Shown here piece by piece: positions 8,196 to 16,731 of a stretch of DNA of 64,000 nucleotides; within the stretch, counting starts at the first letter, position 1, and each line of letters starts with the position of its first letter. The stretch comes from Amycolatopsis australiensis. GTDB lineage: Bacteria > Actinomycetota > Actinomycetes > Mycobacteriales > Pseudonocardiaceae. The position numbers and the translations under genes are program-made. The stretch is taken from contig NZ_FPJG01000006.1 in the NCBI RefSeq assembly GCF_900119165.1, forward strand, positions 7,664,001 to 7,728,000, read 5' to 3'. The notes below the pieces were generated by a model. It saw nothing but the letters and a program-made list of their open reading frames with translations. It made no database searches and had not been told where the DNA came from.

Positions 8196-8540
8196 TCACG
8201 GCCGGGTGAAGCCGGTGCTCCGCTCGACCTTCGCCACGTGCAGCGTGTAGCGCTCGTACCACTCGGCGCGGCCGCGCCGCTGGGCCGCCCGGTGTTCGGC
8301 GTCGGTCCGCCACTGCGCGAGCGCCTCGGCGTCGCGGAAGTAGCCGACGGTGATGCCGAGCCCGCCGGGTGTCTGGGCGTGGTCCATGCCCAGGTACCCG
8401 GGGACCTGCTTGACCAGCTCTTCCATCCGGGCGTTCGTCTCGCCGTAACCGCTCTGCTCCGAGGTGCGGACGGTGGTGAAGACCGCCACGTAGTACGGGG
8501 GTTCGAAGGGCCCCACCGGCGCCTGCGGATCATCGATCAT
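8196..8540 (-). CDS. Antibiotic-biosynthesis-monooxygenase-like small protein
   Basis: A 114-residue protein with the pattern of a ferredoxin-like alpha-beta (ABM/dimeric barrel) domain: YYVAVFTTVRT, GYLGMDHAQTPGGLGITVGYF, then the helix AEALAQWRTDAEHRAAQ. Members include heme-degrading and quinone-forming monooxygenases but also non-enzymatic proteins. Its ATG overlaps the bglC stop (ATGA), so it is translated with the cellobiose operon even though no sugar role is evident. It converges on the acyl-CoA ligase gene with a 6-base gap. Confidence 0.72.
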   Translation of the reverse strand: MIDDPQAPVGPFEPPYYVAVFTTVRTSEQSGYGETNARMEELVKQVPGYLGMDHAQTPGGLGITVGYFRDAEALAQWRTDAEHRAAQRRGRAEWYERYTLHVAKVERSTGFTRP

Positions 8541-9907
8541 GGCACCACCGTAGTGCGCTGGGCGGCGACGAAGTCGCGGTACCAGCGGTAGCTCGCCCGC
8601 GGCGTGCGCTCCTGGGTCGCGTAGTCGACGTGGACCAGGCCGAACCGGTGCCGGTAGCCGTGCGCCCACTCGAAGTTGTCCAGCAGGGACCAGCAGAAGT
8701 AGCCGCGCAGGTCGACCCCCGCCGCCGCGGCCGTGCGGGCCGCCTCGATGTGCTCGTTCAGGAACGTGATGCGCTCGTAGTCGGCGAAGTCGCTTCGGTC
8801 GGCGTACACGCACCCGTTCTCCGTGACGTACATCGGCGGCAGTCCCGGGTACCGGTTGTGCAGGCCCACCAACGCTTCCGTCAGGCCCTCCGGCTCGACC
8901 GGCCAGCCCATGCCCGTGCGCGGGACGTCCGGCAGCCGGGACGTGTCCACCCCGATGTCGGCCGCCGTGCGGCGGGCCGGGTCCGGCTCGCGGTGCGGGG
9001 CGTCCGCGACGTGCAGCCGGTAGTAGTAGTTCACGCCCAGGTAGTCCAGCGGCACGCCGATCGTTTCGAGGTCGCCGTCGCGGCGGAACGAGAAGTCGGA
9101 GACGCCGTCGAACATCGCCGTCAGGCCCGGTGCGTACCGGCCGCCGAAGAGCGGGTCGGTGAACTGGCGGCGCAGCAGCGTGTCCTGCCGGGCCGCCGCC
9201 GCGGCGTCCGCGGCCGACGACGACACCGGGACCGCCGGCGACTGGTTGAGCACGATGCCGAACTGGTGCTGCGGCGTGGCCTGCGCACGCATCGCCCGGA
9301 CCGCCAGCCCGTGACCCAGCAGCAGGTGGTGGGCGGCGGCGAGGGCGCCGTGCCCCTCCCGCGCACCCGGCGCGTGCCGTCCCTCGCCGTAGCCGGCGAC
9401 CGCGCAGGGGTACGGCTCGTTCAACGTCGTCCAGTGGTCGACGACGTCGCCGAGCTCCTCGTGCACCAGGGCGGCGTACTCGGCGAACCGGGACGCCGTG
9501 TCCCGGGACCGCCAGCCGCCTTCGTCCTCCAGCGCCTGCGGCAGGTCCCAGTGGTACAGGGTCAGGAACGGCTCGATCTGCCGCTCCCGCAGCGCTTCCA
9601 CCAGCCGCCGGTAGAAGCCGAGGCCCCGGCGCTCGGCGCGGCGGCCGTCCGGCTGGATCCGCGGCCACGACACCGAGAACCGGTAGGCGTCGACGCCGAG
9701 GTCGGACAGCAGGGCCAGGTCGGCGCGCCAGCGGTGGTAGTGGTCGGCCGCCGGTTCGCCGGTGTCGCCGCCGGCCACCGCGCCGGGCCGCGCCGCGAAG
9801 GTGTCCCAGATGGACGGTCCGCGGCCGCCGGCCGTGGTCGCGCCCTCGATCTGGAACGCCGACGTGGCGACGCCCCAGCGGAAGCCGGGCGGGAAACTGG
9901 TGGTCAC
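8537..9907 (-). CDS. bglC: GH1 beta-glucosidase
   Basis: A 456-residue family 1 glycoside hydrolase that retains both catalytic carboxylates: E164 in TLNEP (acid/base) and E363 in YVTENG (nucleophile). The opening FPPGFRWGVATSAFQIEG is the GH1 N-terminal signature. There is no signal peptide, so it acts in the cytoplasm on sugars imported by the adjacent ABC system, releasing glucose from cellobiose or related beta-glucosides. Gene order (binding protein, two permeases, beta-glucosidase, divergent LacI regulator) matches the Streptomyces ceb locus. The GTG at 9907 starts 17 bases after the permease stop. Confidence 0.92.
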   Translation of the reverse strand: MTTSFPPGFRWGVATSAFQIEGATTAGGRGPSIWDTFAARPGAVAGGDTGEPAADHYHRWRADLALLSDLGVDAYRFSVSWPRIQPDGRRAERRGLGFYRRLVEALRERQIEPFLTLYHWDLPQALEDEGGWRSRDTASRFAEYAALVHEELGDVVDHWTTLNEPYPCAVAGYGEGRHAPGAREGHGALAAAHHLLLGHGLAVRAMRAQATPQHQFGIVLNQSPAVPVSSSAADAAAAARQDTLLRRQFTDPLFGGRYAPGLTAMFDGVSDFSFRRDGDLETIGVPLDYLGVNYYYRLHVADAPHREPDPARRTAADIGVDTSRLPDVPRTGMGWPVEPEGLTEALVGLHNRYPGLPPMYVTENGCVYADRSDFADYERITFLNEHIEAARTAAAAGVDLRGYFCWSLLDNFEWAHGYRHRFGLVHVDYATQERTPRASYRWYRDFVAAQRTTVVP

Positions 9908-9924
9908 GATGAGCTCCGGGAGGG

Positions 9925-10809
9925 TCAGCCCTTGAGCGCGCCCTGCATGATGCCGCCGACGATCTGGCGGCCGAACAGCAGGAACACGAGAAGGACGGGG
10001 ACGGTGCCGATGGTCGCGGCGGTGAGCACGAGCGTGTAGTCGGTGGTGTAGCCACTGGCCAGTGTGGACAGTGCGGTTTGGACGGTCGGGTTCTCCGGCA
10101 CCAGCACCACCAGCGGCCAGAAGAAGTCGTTCCACGCCTGCATGAACGTGAACAGGCCGAGCACGGCCGCGGCCGGGCGGGCGGCGGGCAGGGCCACGTG
10201 CCAGAACAGCCGCAGCGAGCCGCAGCCGTCCATCCGCCCCGCTTCCAGCAGCTCCAGCGGCAGCGCGCGCTCGAAGTACTGCCGCATGAAGAACACGCCG
10301 AACGCGGTGACCAGGCCGGGCACGATCACCGCCTGCAGCTGCCCGGCCCACCCGAAGTCGGCCATCATCATGTACAGCGGCACGACACCCAGCTCGGTCG
10401 GGATCGCCTGGGTGGCGACCACGACGAGCAGCAGCAGCGTCCGTCCGCGGAAGCGCATCTTGGCGAAGGCGAACCCGGCCAGCGTCGAGAACAGCACCAC
10501 CGACACGGTGATGGTGCCCGCGACGATCAGCGAGTTCCCCAGCGCGAGCGCGAAATCCGTCTCGTCGAAGACGCGGGCGATGTTCTCGAACAGGTGCCCG
10601 CCCGGCACGAGGACCGGCGGCACGCTGCCCACGGCCTCCGTCGTCTGCGAGGAGACGACGAACGACCAGTACACGGGGAACGCCGAGCCGGCCAGGATCG
10701 CGATCAGCGCGGCGTAGGTCCACGGGCTCGTGGCCCGCTTCCCCATGCGCCGGAGCCGGCCGGGTGACGCGGCCGGCGCCGGCGCGGCCGGGGTCAGCAC
10801 GGTGGTCAT
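9925..10809 (-). CDS. cebG: Sugar ABC transporter permease, MalG type
   Basis: A 294-residue integral membrane protein with about six transmembrane segments, beginning after a cytoplasmic Pro/Ala-rich N-terminus. The EAA loop (LEAGRMDGCGSLRLFWHVAL, then PAARP) contacts the ATPase subunit. No ATPase gene is in the operon. Ceb systems in streptomycetes share the multipurpose ATPase MsiK, so an MsiK-like protein elsewhere in the genome is expected. Gene symbol by analogy with the cellobiose/cellotriose system. Confidence 0.88.
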   Translation of the reverse strand: MTTVLTPAAPAPAASPGRLRRMGKRATSPWTYAALIAILAGSAFPVYWSFVVSSQTTEAVGSVPPVLVPGGHLFENIARVFDETDFALALGNSLIVAGTITVSVVLFSTLAGFAFAKMRFRGRTLLLLVVVATQAIPTELGVVPLYMMMADFGWAGQLQAVIVPGLVTAFGVFFMRQYFERALPLELLEAGRMDGCGSLRLFWHVALPAARPAAAVLGLFTFMQAWNDFFWPLVVLVPENPTVQTALSTLASGYTTDYTLVLTAATIGTVPVLLVFLLFGRQIVGGIMQGALKG

Positions 10810-10817
10810 GTCGCTCC

Positions 10818-11750
10818 TCAGTCCGTTTGGATGCGCCGGGTCACCAGGTACGACAGGCCCGCGACGAGCATCGTGGCCACGGCCAGGATCAGCGCGATCG
10901 CCGAGCTGTAGCCGAAGTCGTACTTGGTGAAGCCCTGCTCGTAGAGGTAGAGCGCGGCGGTCTGGAACTGCCGGTCCGACCCGCCCGTGGCGGCCGCGGT
11001 GCCGGGGTTGAACAGCAGCGGCTCGGCGAGCAGCCGCATGTTCCCGGTCGTCGCGATCACCGTCGAGAAGATGATCTGCGGCCGCAGCAGCGGCACGGTG
11101 ATCCGCCAGAACTGCTGCCATCCCTTCGCGCCGTCGAGAGTGGCGGCTTCGTACATGCTCGACGGGATGGCCTGCATCGACGCCAGGAAGATCAGCGCGT
11201 GGTAGCCGGTCCAGCGCCACACCACCATCGCGGCGATGGCGGTGTGCGAGCTGGCCGTGCCGGCCTGCCAGTCGACCTGGCCGGCCCCGAACCAGCTCAG
11301 CACCCAGTTCACCAGGCCGAAGTCCCGGCCGAACAGCTGCGCGAAGATGATCGTCACCGCCGCCACCGAGGTGATGTTCGGCAGGATCATGCCCATCCGG
11401 AACAGCGTCCGGCCGCGCAGCCTGCGGTTGAGCAGGTGCGCGATGCCGAGCGCGAACAGGATCTGCGGGATCGTGGTCAGCAGCCACAGGCTGACCGTGT
11501 TCCCCATCGCGTTCCAGAAGTACGGGTCGTGGAACAGCAGCCGGTCGTAGTTGCCGAGGCCGACGAACGTCGCGCCGTCGGCGTCGAGCAGGTTCCGCTT
11601 CTGCAGCGACACGAACGCCGTGTACAGCAGCGGGAAGAGGCCGAAGACGCCGAAGATGAGGAAGTACGGGCTGATGAAGCCGAACGGCGACAGCTTGACG
11701 TCCCACTTGTGCCGCCGGTCGGCCCAGCTCAGCGTTTTCGCCGCAGCCAT
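10818..11750 (-). CDS. cebF: Sugar ABC transporter permease, MalF type
   Basis: A 310-residue permease with an N-terminal cytoplasmic segment, a first membrane span (PYFLIFGVFGLFPLLYTAFV) and further spans typical of MalF-like subunits without the large extra domain. The EAA loop is YEAATLDGAKGWQQFWRITV. It would pair with the MalG-type permease to form the channel for the imported oligosaccharide. Its ATG overlaps the binding-protein stop by one base and its stop lies 8 bases before cebG. Confidence 0.88.
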   Translation of the reverse strand: MAAAKTLSWADRRHKWDVKLSPFGFISPYFLIFGVFGLFPLLYTAFVSLQKRNLLDADGATFVGLGNYDRLLFHDPYFWNAMGNTVSLWLLTTIPQILFALGIAHLLNRRLRGRTLFRMGMILPNITSVAAVTIIFAQLFGRDFGLVNWVLSWFGAGQVDWQAGTASSHTAIAAMVVWRWTGYHALIFLASMQAIPSSMYEAATLDGAKGWQQFWRITVPLLRPQIIFSTVIATTGNMRLLAEPLLFNPGTAAATGGSDRQFQTAALYLYEQGFTKYDFGYSSAIALILAVATMLVAGLSYLVTRRIQTD

Positions 11751-13036
11751 CAGCTCTGCAGCTTCGCGACGTCACCGACCAGCTGCTGCCACGCCGCCCC
11801 GCCGTCCTGCTTGCCCTGCTCGACGCGCTGCATGGCGTTGCCGAACTCCGTCTGGACGTCGCCGGCCTTCGGGCCCTGGTACTGCGGGTTCAGCTTCTTC
11901 GCCGCTTCGGTGAACAGCTTGCCGACGGGCGCGTTGTTGAAGAAGGGGTTGGTGTAGCCGGTGATCTTCGGGTCGTCGTACAGCGACGGCGTCGACGGGA
12001 GCAGGCCCTGGCTGGTGAAGACCTTCGCCTGCTGCTCGGGCGCGGTCAGCCACGCGGCGAGCTCGGCGGCTTCCTTCGTGTGCTTGCCCTGCTTCGGCAC
12101 GGTCAGGTACGAGCCGCCCCAGTTGCCGCCCCCGCCGGGCACGGTCGCGACGTCCCACTTGCCCGCGGTGTCCGGCGCCTGGTCCTTGATCTTCGTCATC
12201 ATCCAGGCCGGGCAGGTGACCGTGGCGAACTGGCCCTGCGTGAAGCCGGTGTTCCAGGTCGGCGTGCTGTAGAGCAGGCCGGCACTCAGCTTCGCGTTGA
12301 CGGCGTCGACCACGAGGTCCCAGCCCTGGCGCAGGGCCGGATTGCTGTCGACGACCAGCTTGTCGCTCTGGTCGTAGTAGCCGACCGGGGCCTGGCCGAA
12401 GATCGCGTTGAGCACGGTCGGGCCGCCGTCGATGAACTTGACGCCGCCCGGGGCGTGGCTCTGGAAGCGCTTGCCCGTGTCGAAGAACGCCTGCCAGGTC
12501 GGCCAGAGCGCGGCGACGGCGTCGCGGTCGGCGGGCAGGCCGGCCGCCTGGAACAGGTCGCGGCGGTAGCAGATCGCCAGGCCGCCGACGTCGGTGCCGT
12601 AGCCGATCTGCTGGCCGCCCTTGGCCAGTGACGCCGACCACTTCCAGCTCAGCCAGCGGTCCTTGAGTTTGTCGCCGCCGACGGTGTTGAGGTCGACGAA
12701 CTTGTCCGGTGTCGCCTTGAACTGGGCGACGTAACCGGTGTCGATCGCCTCGATGTCCGCAGCGCCGCCGCCGGTGGCCAGGTGCGCGGCGAGGTTCTTG
12801 TGGTGGTCGGAGTAGGACGCGGTCCGCTCGGTGATCTCGATGCCGGGATGGGCGGCCTGGTACTCCTTGATCAGGTCGGTGTAGCCGAAGTTGCCGAAGA
12901 GGCCGAGGCTGAGCTTGATCTTGCCGCCGCCGGCGTCACCGCCCCCGCAGGCGGTCAACGCGGTGACCGCGGCCAGACCGGCGCACACCGCGCCGGCGAT
13001 CAGGCGGATCCGGCGGGTTGTCGTTTTCGGGCGCAT
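11750..13036 (-). CDS. cebE: Sugar ABC transporter substrate-binding lipoprotein
   Basis: A 428-residue extracytoplasmic solute-binding protein of the cluster B sugar type. It has a basic N-terminus (RPKTTTRRIR), a hydrophobic core and a lipobox LTAC, with C30 as the lipidated residue, so it is anchored to the outer face of the membrane. The ATG at 13036 follows GGAGA and places the lipobox correctly; a longer frame to 13129 would spoil the signal peptide. By operon context it probably binds cellobiose or cellotriose. It is the first gene of the operon under the box at 13111-13124. Confidence 0.88.
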   Translation of the reverse strand: MRPKTTTRRIRLIAGAVCAGLAAVTALTACGGGDAGGGKIKLSLGLFGNFGYTDLIKEYQAAHPGIEITERTASYSDHHKNLAAHLATGGGAADIEAIDTGYVAQFKATPDKFVDLNTVGGDKLKDRWLSWKWSASLAKGGQQIGYGTDVGGLAICYRRDLFQAAGLPADRDAVAALWPTWQAFFDTGKRFQSHAPGGVKFIDGGPTVLNAIFGQAPVGYYDQSDKLVVDSNPALRQGWDLVVDAVNAKLSAGLLYSTPTWNTGFTQGQFATVTCPAWMMTKIKDQAPDTAGKWDVATVPGGGGNWGGSYLTVPKQGKHTKEAAELAAWLTAPEQQAKVFTSQGLLPSTPSLYDDPKITGYTNPFFNNAPVGKLFTEAAKKLNPQYQGPKAGDVQTEFGNAMQRVEQGKQDGGAAWQQLVGDVAKLQS

Positions 13037-13110
13037 GAGATCTCCGTTGTTCTGCGGGCGCACGGGAGCACCTCGGCCGGGACCGGCCGGGCGGGAAAAC
13101 GTGGCCCCTA

Positions 13111-13124
13111 TGAGAGCGCTCCCA
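13111..13124. promoter_or_regulatory. CebR-type operator in the cebE promoter
   Basis: Read on the minus strand this is TGGGAGCGCTCTCA, one base from the Streptomyces CebR palindrome TGGGAGCGCTCCCA. A TTGACG -35-like hexamer lies at 13134-13139 on the same strand, so the operator would fall between -35 and -10, a position that blocks RNA polymerase. It is 74 bases upstream of the cebE start. In streptomycetes cello-oligosaccharides release CebR from such sites. Confidence 0.8.
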
Positions 13125-13196
13125 ACCATTGTTCGTCAAGTAACGAAACAATAACGCGTTTTGGCATTTCCGCAGTCGGAGATCATGTGCTAGAGA

Positions 13197-13210
13197 TGTA
13201 ACCGGTTACA
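13197..13210. promoter_or_regulatory. Perfect palindrome TGTAACCGGTTACA before the LacI gene
   Basis: A perfect 14-base palindrome with the central CG step usual for LacI-family operators. It lies 15 bases upstream of the cebR ATG, next to the AGGAGG ribosome site, so a bound protein would block early transcription of the regulator. Its half-site (TGTAACC) differs from that of the cebE box (TGGGAGC), so the two may answer to different LacI-family proteins or to one protein with very different affinity. Confidence 0.65.
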
Positions 13211-13225
13211 ACACAGGAGGTCAGC

Positions 13226-14269
13226 ATGGTCACCGCCCGCGAAGTCGCACAGCTCTGCGGGGTCTCCGTCGCCACCGTGTCGCGGGTGTTCAACCGCCCG
13301 GCCACGGTCAGCGCCCCGACGCGCGAACGCGTCGAGCGCGTGGCGCGGGAGCTCGACTTTTCGCCGAACGAGTCGGCCCGCGCGTTGTCGCGGCAGCAGT
13401 CGGCGATGATCGGGCTCGTCTGGGACACCGACCACCGGCGGCCCGGCTGGCGCCACCCGTTCCTGCAGGACCTGTTGCTGGGCCTCAAGTCCGCGTTGAG
13501 CTCGCACGGCTACCACCTGCTGCTGCTCGCCACGAGCGACGACGCCCGCAACCGCACGCCGGGGGTGTCGCTGGCCGACCCGATCGCGTACGTCGGCATG
13601 ACGCGCCGCCACCACCTGGCCGGGCTCGTGCTGATCGACAGCGGGTCGGACGCCGAGGCGTTCGGCGCGTTCGCCCAGTCCGGGCTGCCGTGCGTGGCGC
13701 TCGACGTGGCCGTTTCGGGCGCGAAGGCGACGTACGTGACGTCGGACAACGCGGCGGGCGCGGCCGAAGCCGTCCGGCACCTCGCCACGCTCGGGCACCA
13801 GCGGATCGCGACGCTGACCGGCCCGCGCGGCAACTCCCCCGCCGCCGCCCGCACCGAGGGCTACCTGCGCGGGCTGGCGGAAGCGGGCCTGCCCGTCCGC
13901 GACGACTACCTGGTCACCGGCGACTTCTACCGCGAAAGCGGGTTCGTGGGGATGCGGCGGCTGCTGGCGCGCAAGGACCCGCCGACGGCGGTGTTCGCGG
14001 CGAGCGACGAAATGGCGATCGGCGCCCTGCTCGCCGCCCGCGCGGCCGGCCTGCGCGTCCCGGCGGACCTGGCCGTGGTCGGCTTCGACGACATCGAGGT
14101 GGCGGCCCTGGTGGACCCGGCGCTGACGACGGTGGCCCAGGACAAGCCGGGCTTCGGCACAGCGGCGGCCGGAGCACTGCTGGCCATGATCGAGAACGGG
14201 GCGGCACCCGAGCCGGTCCTGCTGCCGACCCGCCTGGTCGTCCGCGACTCCTGCGGCTCCCGATCGTGA
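13226..14269 (+). CDS. cebR: LacI-family regulator of the ceb operon
   Basis: A 347-residue repressor. Residues 3-48 form the LacI helix-turn-helix (AREVAQLCGVSVATVSRVFN), followed by the hinge helix (SPNESARALSRQQS) and a periplasmic-binding-protein-like sensor domain ending in VVRDSC. It is divergent from cebE with both palindromes in the shared 189-base interval, so it probably controls the transporter and itself. The sensor ligand is inferred to be a cello-oligosaccharide. AGGAGG is well placed before the ATG. Confidence 0.85.
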   Translation: MVTAREVAQLCGVSVATVSRVFNRPATVSAPTRERVERVARELDFSPNESARALSRQQSAMIGLVWDTDHRRPGWRHPFLQDLLLGLKSALSSHGYHLLLLATSDDARNRTPGVSLADPIAYVGMTRRHHLAGLVLIDSGSDAEAFGAFAQSGLPCVALDVAVSGAKATYVTSDNAAGAAEAVRHLATLGHQRIATLTGPRGNSPAAARTEGYLRGLAEAGLPVRDDYLVTGDFYRESGFVGMRRLLARKDPPTAVFAASDEMAIGALLAARAAGLRVPADLAVVGFDDIEVAALVDPALTTVAQDKPGFGTAAAGALLAMIENGAAPEPVLLPTRLVVRDSCGSRS

Positions 14270-14478
14270 GCGGCCGCCGGAACGCCGTCGCCGGGCACAC
14301 CGACCACGGATGCGGCAAGCCCGCACCGGGCCGCCCTGCGCCGGCCGAACCGGAAGGGGCAGCGGCAGCCGCGCGACGAGCACCGGCGGCCAGCGGTGTT
14401 CCTTGCGGGCAGGCGCACCGACATGTCGTCACCGAGGCCGAACGTCCGGCTGGCCCGGTCCGAGATCGGGCGGGTCGC

Positions 14479-15588
14479 TCACGGCGCCGTGACCTCGGCG
14501 GCCCAGTCGATGTGGTGCGAGTAGAGCCAGTCGCGCTCTTCGCCGACGTCCTGGCCCGCGCTCGCCGCCACCAGCTTCTCGACCCGCTCGCGCCGCAGCC
14601 CCTCGTACGCGGCGAAAGCCGACGGTGGGTCCGGCAGGTCGCGCAGGCACTGCGCGAGGATCACGCTGTCCTCCAAGGCCATCGACGCGCCTTGCCCGGC
14701 GGCCGGGGACGCGGCGTGCGCGGCGTCACCGGCCAGCACCATCTCGGGCGTCGACCAGACGCGCGTCTCGGGCACGTCGTACGCGTGGCCGCCGAACACC
14801 TCCTCGCCTGTCGCCGCGATGATTTCCGCGCACGGCAACGGTTCCCCGGCGAACGCCGCGTGCGCGAACTCGCGCCAGCCTGCCGGCGTGACCGCCGCGA
14901 TCTCGGCGCGGGGCCGCTCGGCGTCCGGGATGCGGGCGAACCAGAACGTCGCCCCGCCGGGGTCGGTGGTGAAGCCGAACGCGGCCTTGCTGCCGCGCAC
15001 CATCCGGTAGATCCCGGGCGCCGCGGGCAAGCCGGGTGCGCGCGTGTAACCGTAGACGACGGTCAGGCCGGTGTAGCGGGGTTCGGCCGCGGCCGGGTCG
15101 ATCAGCTTCCGGACCACCGACCGCAGCCCGTCGGCACCGACGAGAACTTCACCCGATTCGGTGGACCCGTCGGCGAATTCGGCCGTGATGCCGTCCGGCC
15201 CGGGCTGCGCACCCACCAGCCGGCGGCCGCGCACGAGCGGGACTCCGCGGCGCGCGGCCTCCTCCTGCAGGACGCGGTAGAGCGTCGCGCGCGTGAGAGT
15301 GCGCGGCCCGTCGAGGCCTTCGGTGTCGAACTCGCGCCGTCCGGCGGTCTCCCCGCTCGGCGCGACCAGCTCGACGCCGTACGCGGCGAAGGACGCGTCG
15401 ACCACCGGCCGGTCGGCGCCGATCGCGCGCAGGGCGTCCATGCCGTTGTGCATGATCGTGAGGAACGCGCCGATGTCGTCGCCGCCCGCCGGACAAGCCT
15501 CGAACACGACCGGGTCGTGTCCCGCGAGCTTCAGGGCCATCGCCGTGACCGTGCCGGAAATCCCGCCGCCCGCGATCAAGACCCGCAC
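14479..15588 (-). CDS. FAD-dependent monooxygenase (PHBH-like)
   Basis: A 369-residue flavoprotein. The dinucleotide-binding motif GGGISG is at residues 7-12, the DG motif region is LVGADGLRSVVRKLI, and GDAAHAASPAAGQGASMALEDS binds the FAD ribityl and pyrophosphate. The family inserts one oxygen atom into aromatic or polycyclic substrates using NAD(P)H. The gene stands alone, so the substrate is unknown. The 209 bases between it and cebR show no gene. Confidence 0.82.
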   Translation of the reverse strand: MRVLIAGGGISGTVTAMALKLAGHDPVVFEACPAGGDDIGAFLTIMHNGMDALRAIGADRPVVDASFAAYGVELVAPSGETAGRREFDTEGLDGPRTLTRATLYRVLQEEAARRGVPLVRGRRLVGAQPGPDGITAEFADGSTESGEVLVGADGLRSVVRKLIDPAAAEPRYTGLTVVYGYTRAPGLPAAPGIYRMVRGSKAAFGFTTDPGGATFWFARIPDAERPRAEIAAVTPAGWREFAHAAFAGEPLPCAEIIAATGEEVFGGHAYDVPETRVWSTPEMVLAGDAAHAASPAAGQGASMALEDSVILAQCLRDLPDPPSAFAAYEGLRRERVEKLVAASAGQDVGEERDWLYSHHIDWAAEVTAP

Positions 15589-15610
15589 CGCACTCCCCCT
15601 CGTGAACCCC

Positions 15611-15650
15611 GCGTGCCGCCGTCCCCGACGTTACCGTGACGGCGGCACGC
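15611..15650 (-). terminator. Hairpin after the ferritin-like gene
   Basis: A perfect 13-base inverted repeat, GCGTGCCGCCGTC at 15611-15623 with its complement at 15638-15650, separated by 14 bases. It starts a few bases past the stop of the minus-strand ferritin-like gene. There is no T-run, as is common for actinobacterial terminators. Confidence 0.6.
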
Positions 15651-15655
15651 GCCGC

Positions 15656-16615
15656 TCACTCCTTGGCGCCACTGGCGGCGATGTCGCCGTTGAGGCCACG
15701 GGGGAAGAAGCCACCCGAGCTGACCTTGTCCGGGTTGAGGTAGGCGATGTTGAGCACGCGGTCGGCCGAGCGCCCGAACGCGATGCCGTTGGCGTCGGCC
15801 GGCACGAGGTTCGCCTTGCCGTCCTTGAGCACGCCCTCGTCGTCGTCCGCCTTGCCGTCCAGGCTGTCGCGGGCGTCGGACATCTTGTTCGTGATGTCGC
15901 CGAGGCCGCGCTCGAACAGCTGGGACCGCACGATGCCCGCGTGGTAGGCCTCGACCGCGAGGATGCCCGCCGCCGCGTCGAGGAACGTCTTGTTGTTGAC
16001 CAGCGGCGCCGCGCCCTTGTAGGCCGACACGCCGACGTCCTCGAACAGGTACGCGGCGAGCAGGAAGTTGTTCTCGCTGGCGAACGGGTCGAACGTCTGG
16101 CCCTGCTTGATCACGCCCGCGGCCTGCATGGCGGCGGTGAAGCTGTTCTGGAAGTCGATCTCCGGCTGCGCCACGGCCGCCTTGTCGAGCGCCTTGCGCA
16201 GGAAGTTCACGTGCGCGACCTCGTCGCCGGCGATCTCCTGCGCGATCTGCTTGACGTGCTCGCTCTTGAACTTCACCGCGTGGCCGCCGGAGACCTTGCC
16301 GAGGTTGCCGACGCCGTTGACGTACTTCTCGTTCAGCCCGTAGCCGTAGACGGCGAACGAGTACAGGTTCGCCTCGAGGTATTCCAGGTTGAGCGCGAAG
16401 TTCAGCACGGCGGCGTCGCTGGCGGCCGCGTTCTGCTGCGGGTACTGCGACGTCGCGCCGGCCGAGCCGAGGCCCATCGACAGCGCGCCGCCGAGCACCC
16501 CGGCGCCCGCGACGCCGAGCCCCGCCGCTCCCGCAGCCTTGAGGAAGCGGCGGCGGTCGGTCGCGTTCTCCGCGCTGCGCTCGATCAGCTGCCGTGTGTA
16601 GCGTTTTCCGAACAC
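15656..16615 (-). CDS. Tat-exported ferritin-like domain protein
   Basis: A 319-residue protein with a twin-arginine signal (DRRRFLKAAGAAGLGVAGAG) near residue 20, so it is exported folded. The mature part has the paired helices of ferritin-like domains: LNLEYLEANLY, GDEVAHVNFLRKAL, AAYLFEDVGVSAY and LAVEAYHAGIVRSQLF. The E, ExxH pattern suggests a possible metal site, but oxidase activity is unproven. The GTG at 16615 is chosen over 16657 because GAGAGGAC is well placed for it. Homologues are common in soil actinobacteria with no assigned function. Confidence 0.75.
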   Translation of the reverse strand: MFGKRYTRQLIERSAENATDRRRFLKAAGAAGLGVAGAGVLGGALSMGLGSAGATSQYPQQNAAASDAAVLNFALNLEYLEANLYSFAVYGYGLNEKYVNGVGNLGKVSGGHAVKFKSEHVKQIAQEIAGDEVAHVNFLRKALDKAAVAQPEIDFQNSFTAAMQAAGVIKQGQTFDPFASENNFLLAAYLFEDVGVSAYKGAAPLVNNKTFLDAAAGILAVEAYHAGIVRSQLFERGLGDITNKMSDARDSLDGKADDDEGVLKDGKANLVPADANGIAFGRSADRVLNIAYLNPDKVSSGGFFPRGLNGDIAASGAKE

Positions 16616-16693
16616 CGGGGGACGTCCTCTCGTGACGAGTTCGTCCACCTCACCCACCGGTGATACGTACCCGGACGGCCCCCGGCTCGGTCA

Positions 16694-16718
16694 AATCGGG
16701 AAAAAGTTCCTCCCGATT
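16694..16718 (-). terminator. Hairpin between aminotransferase and ferritin-like gene
   Basis: AATCGGGA at 16694-16701 pairs with TCCCGATT at 16711-16718 around a 9-base loop. It lies 14 bases beyond the aminotransferase stop on the minus strand and could terminate that gene, or act in the leader of the ferritin-like gene that begins at 16615. Confidence 0.4.
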
Positions 16719-16731
16719 CCGTTTCCGCAGG

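Noticed and set aside
14270..14478. Small gene between cebR and the FAD monooxygenase
   Set aside because: Open frames on both strands are Arg/Pro-rich without ribosome sites or motifs.
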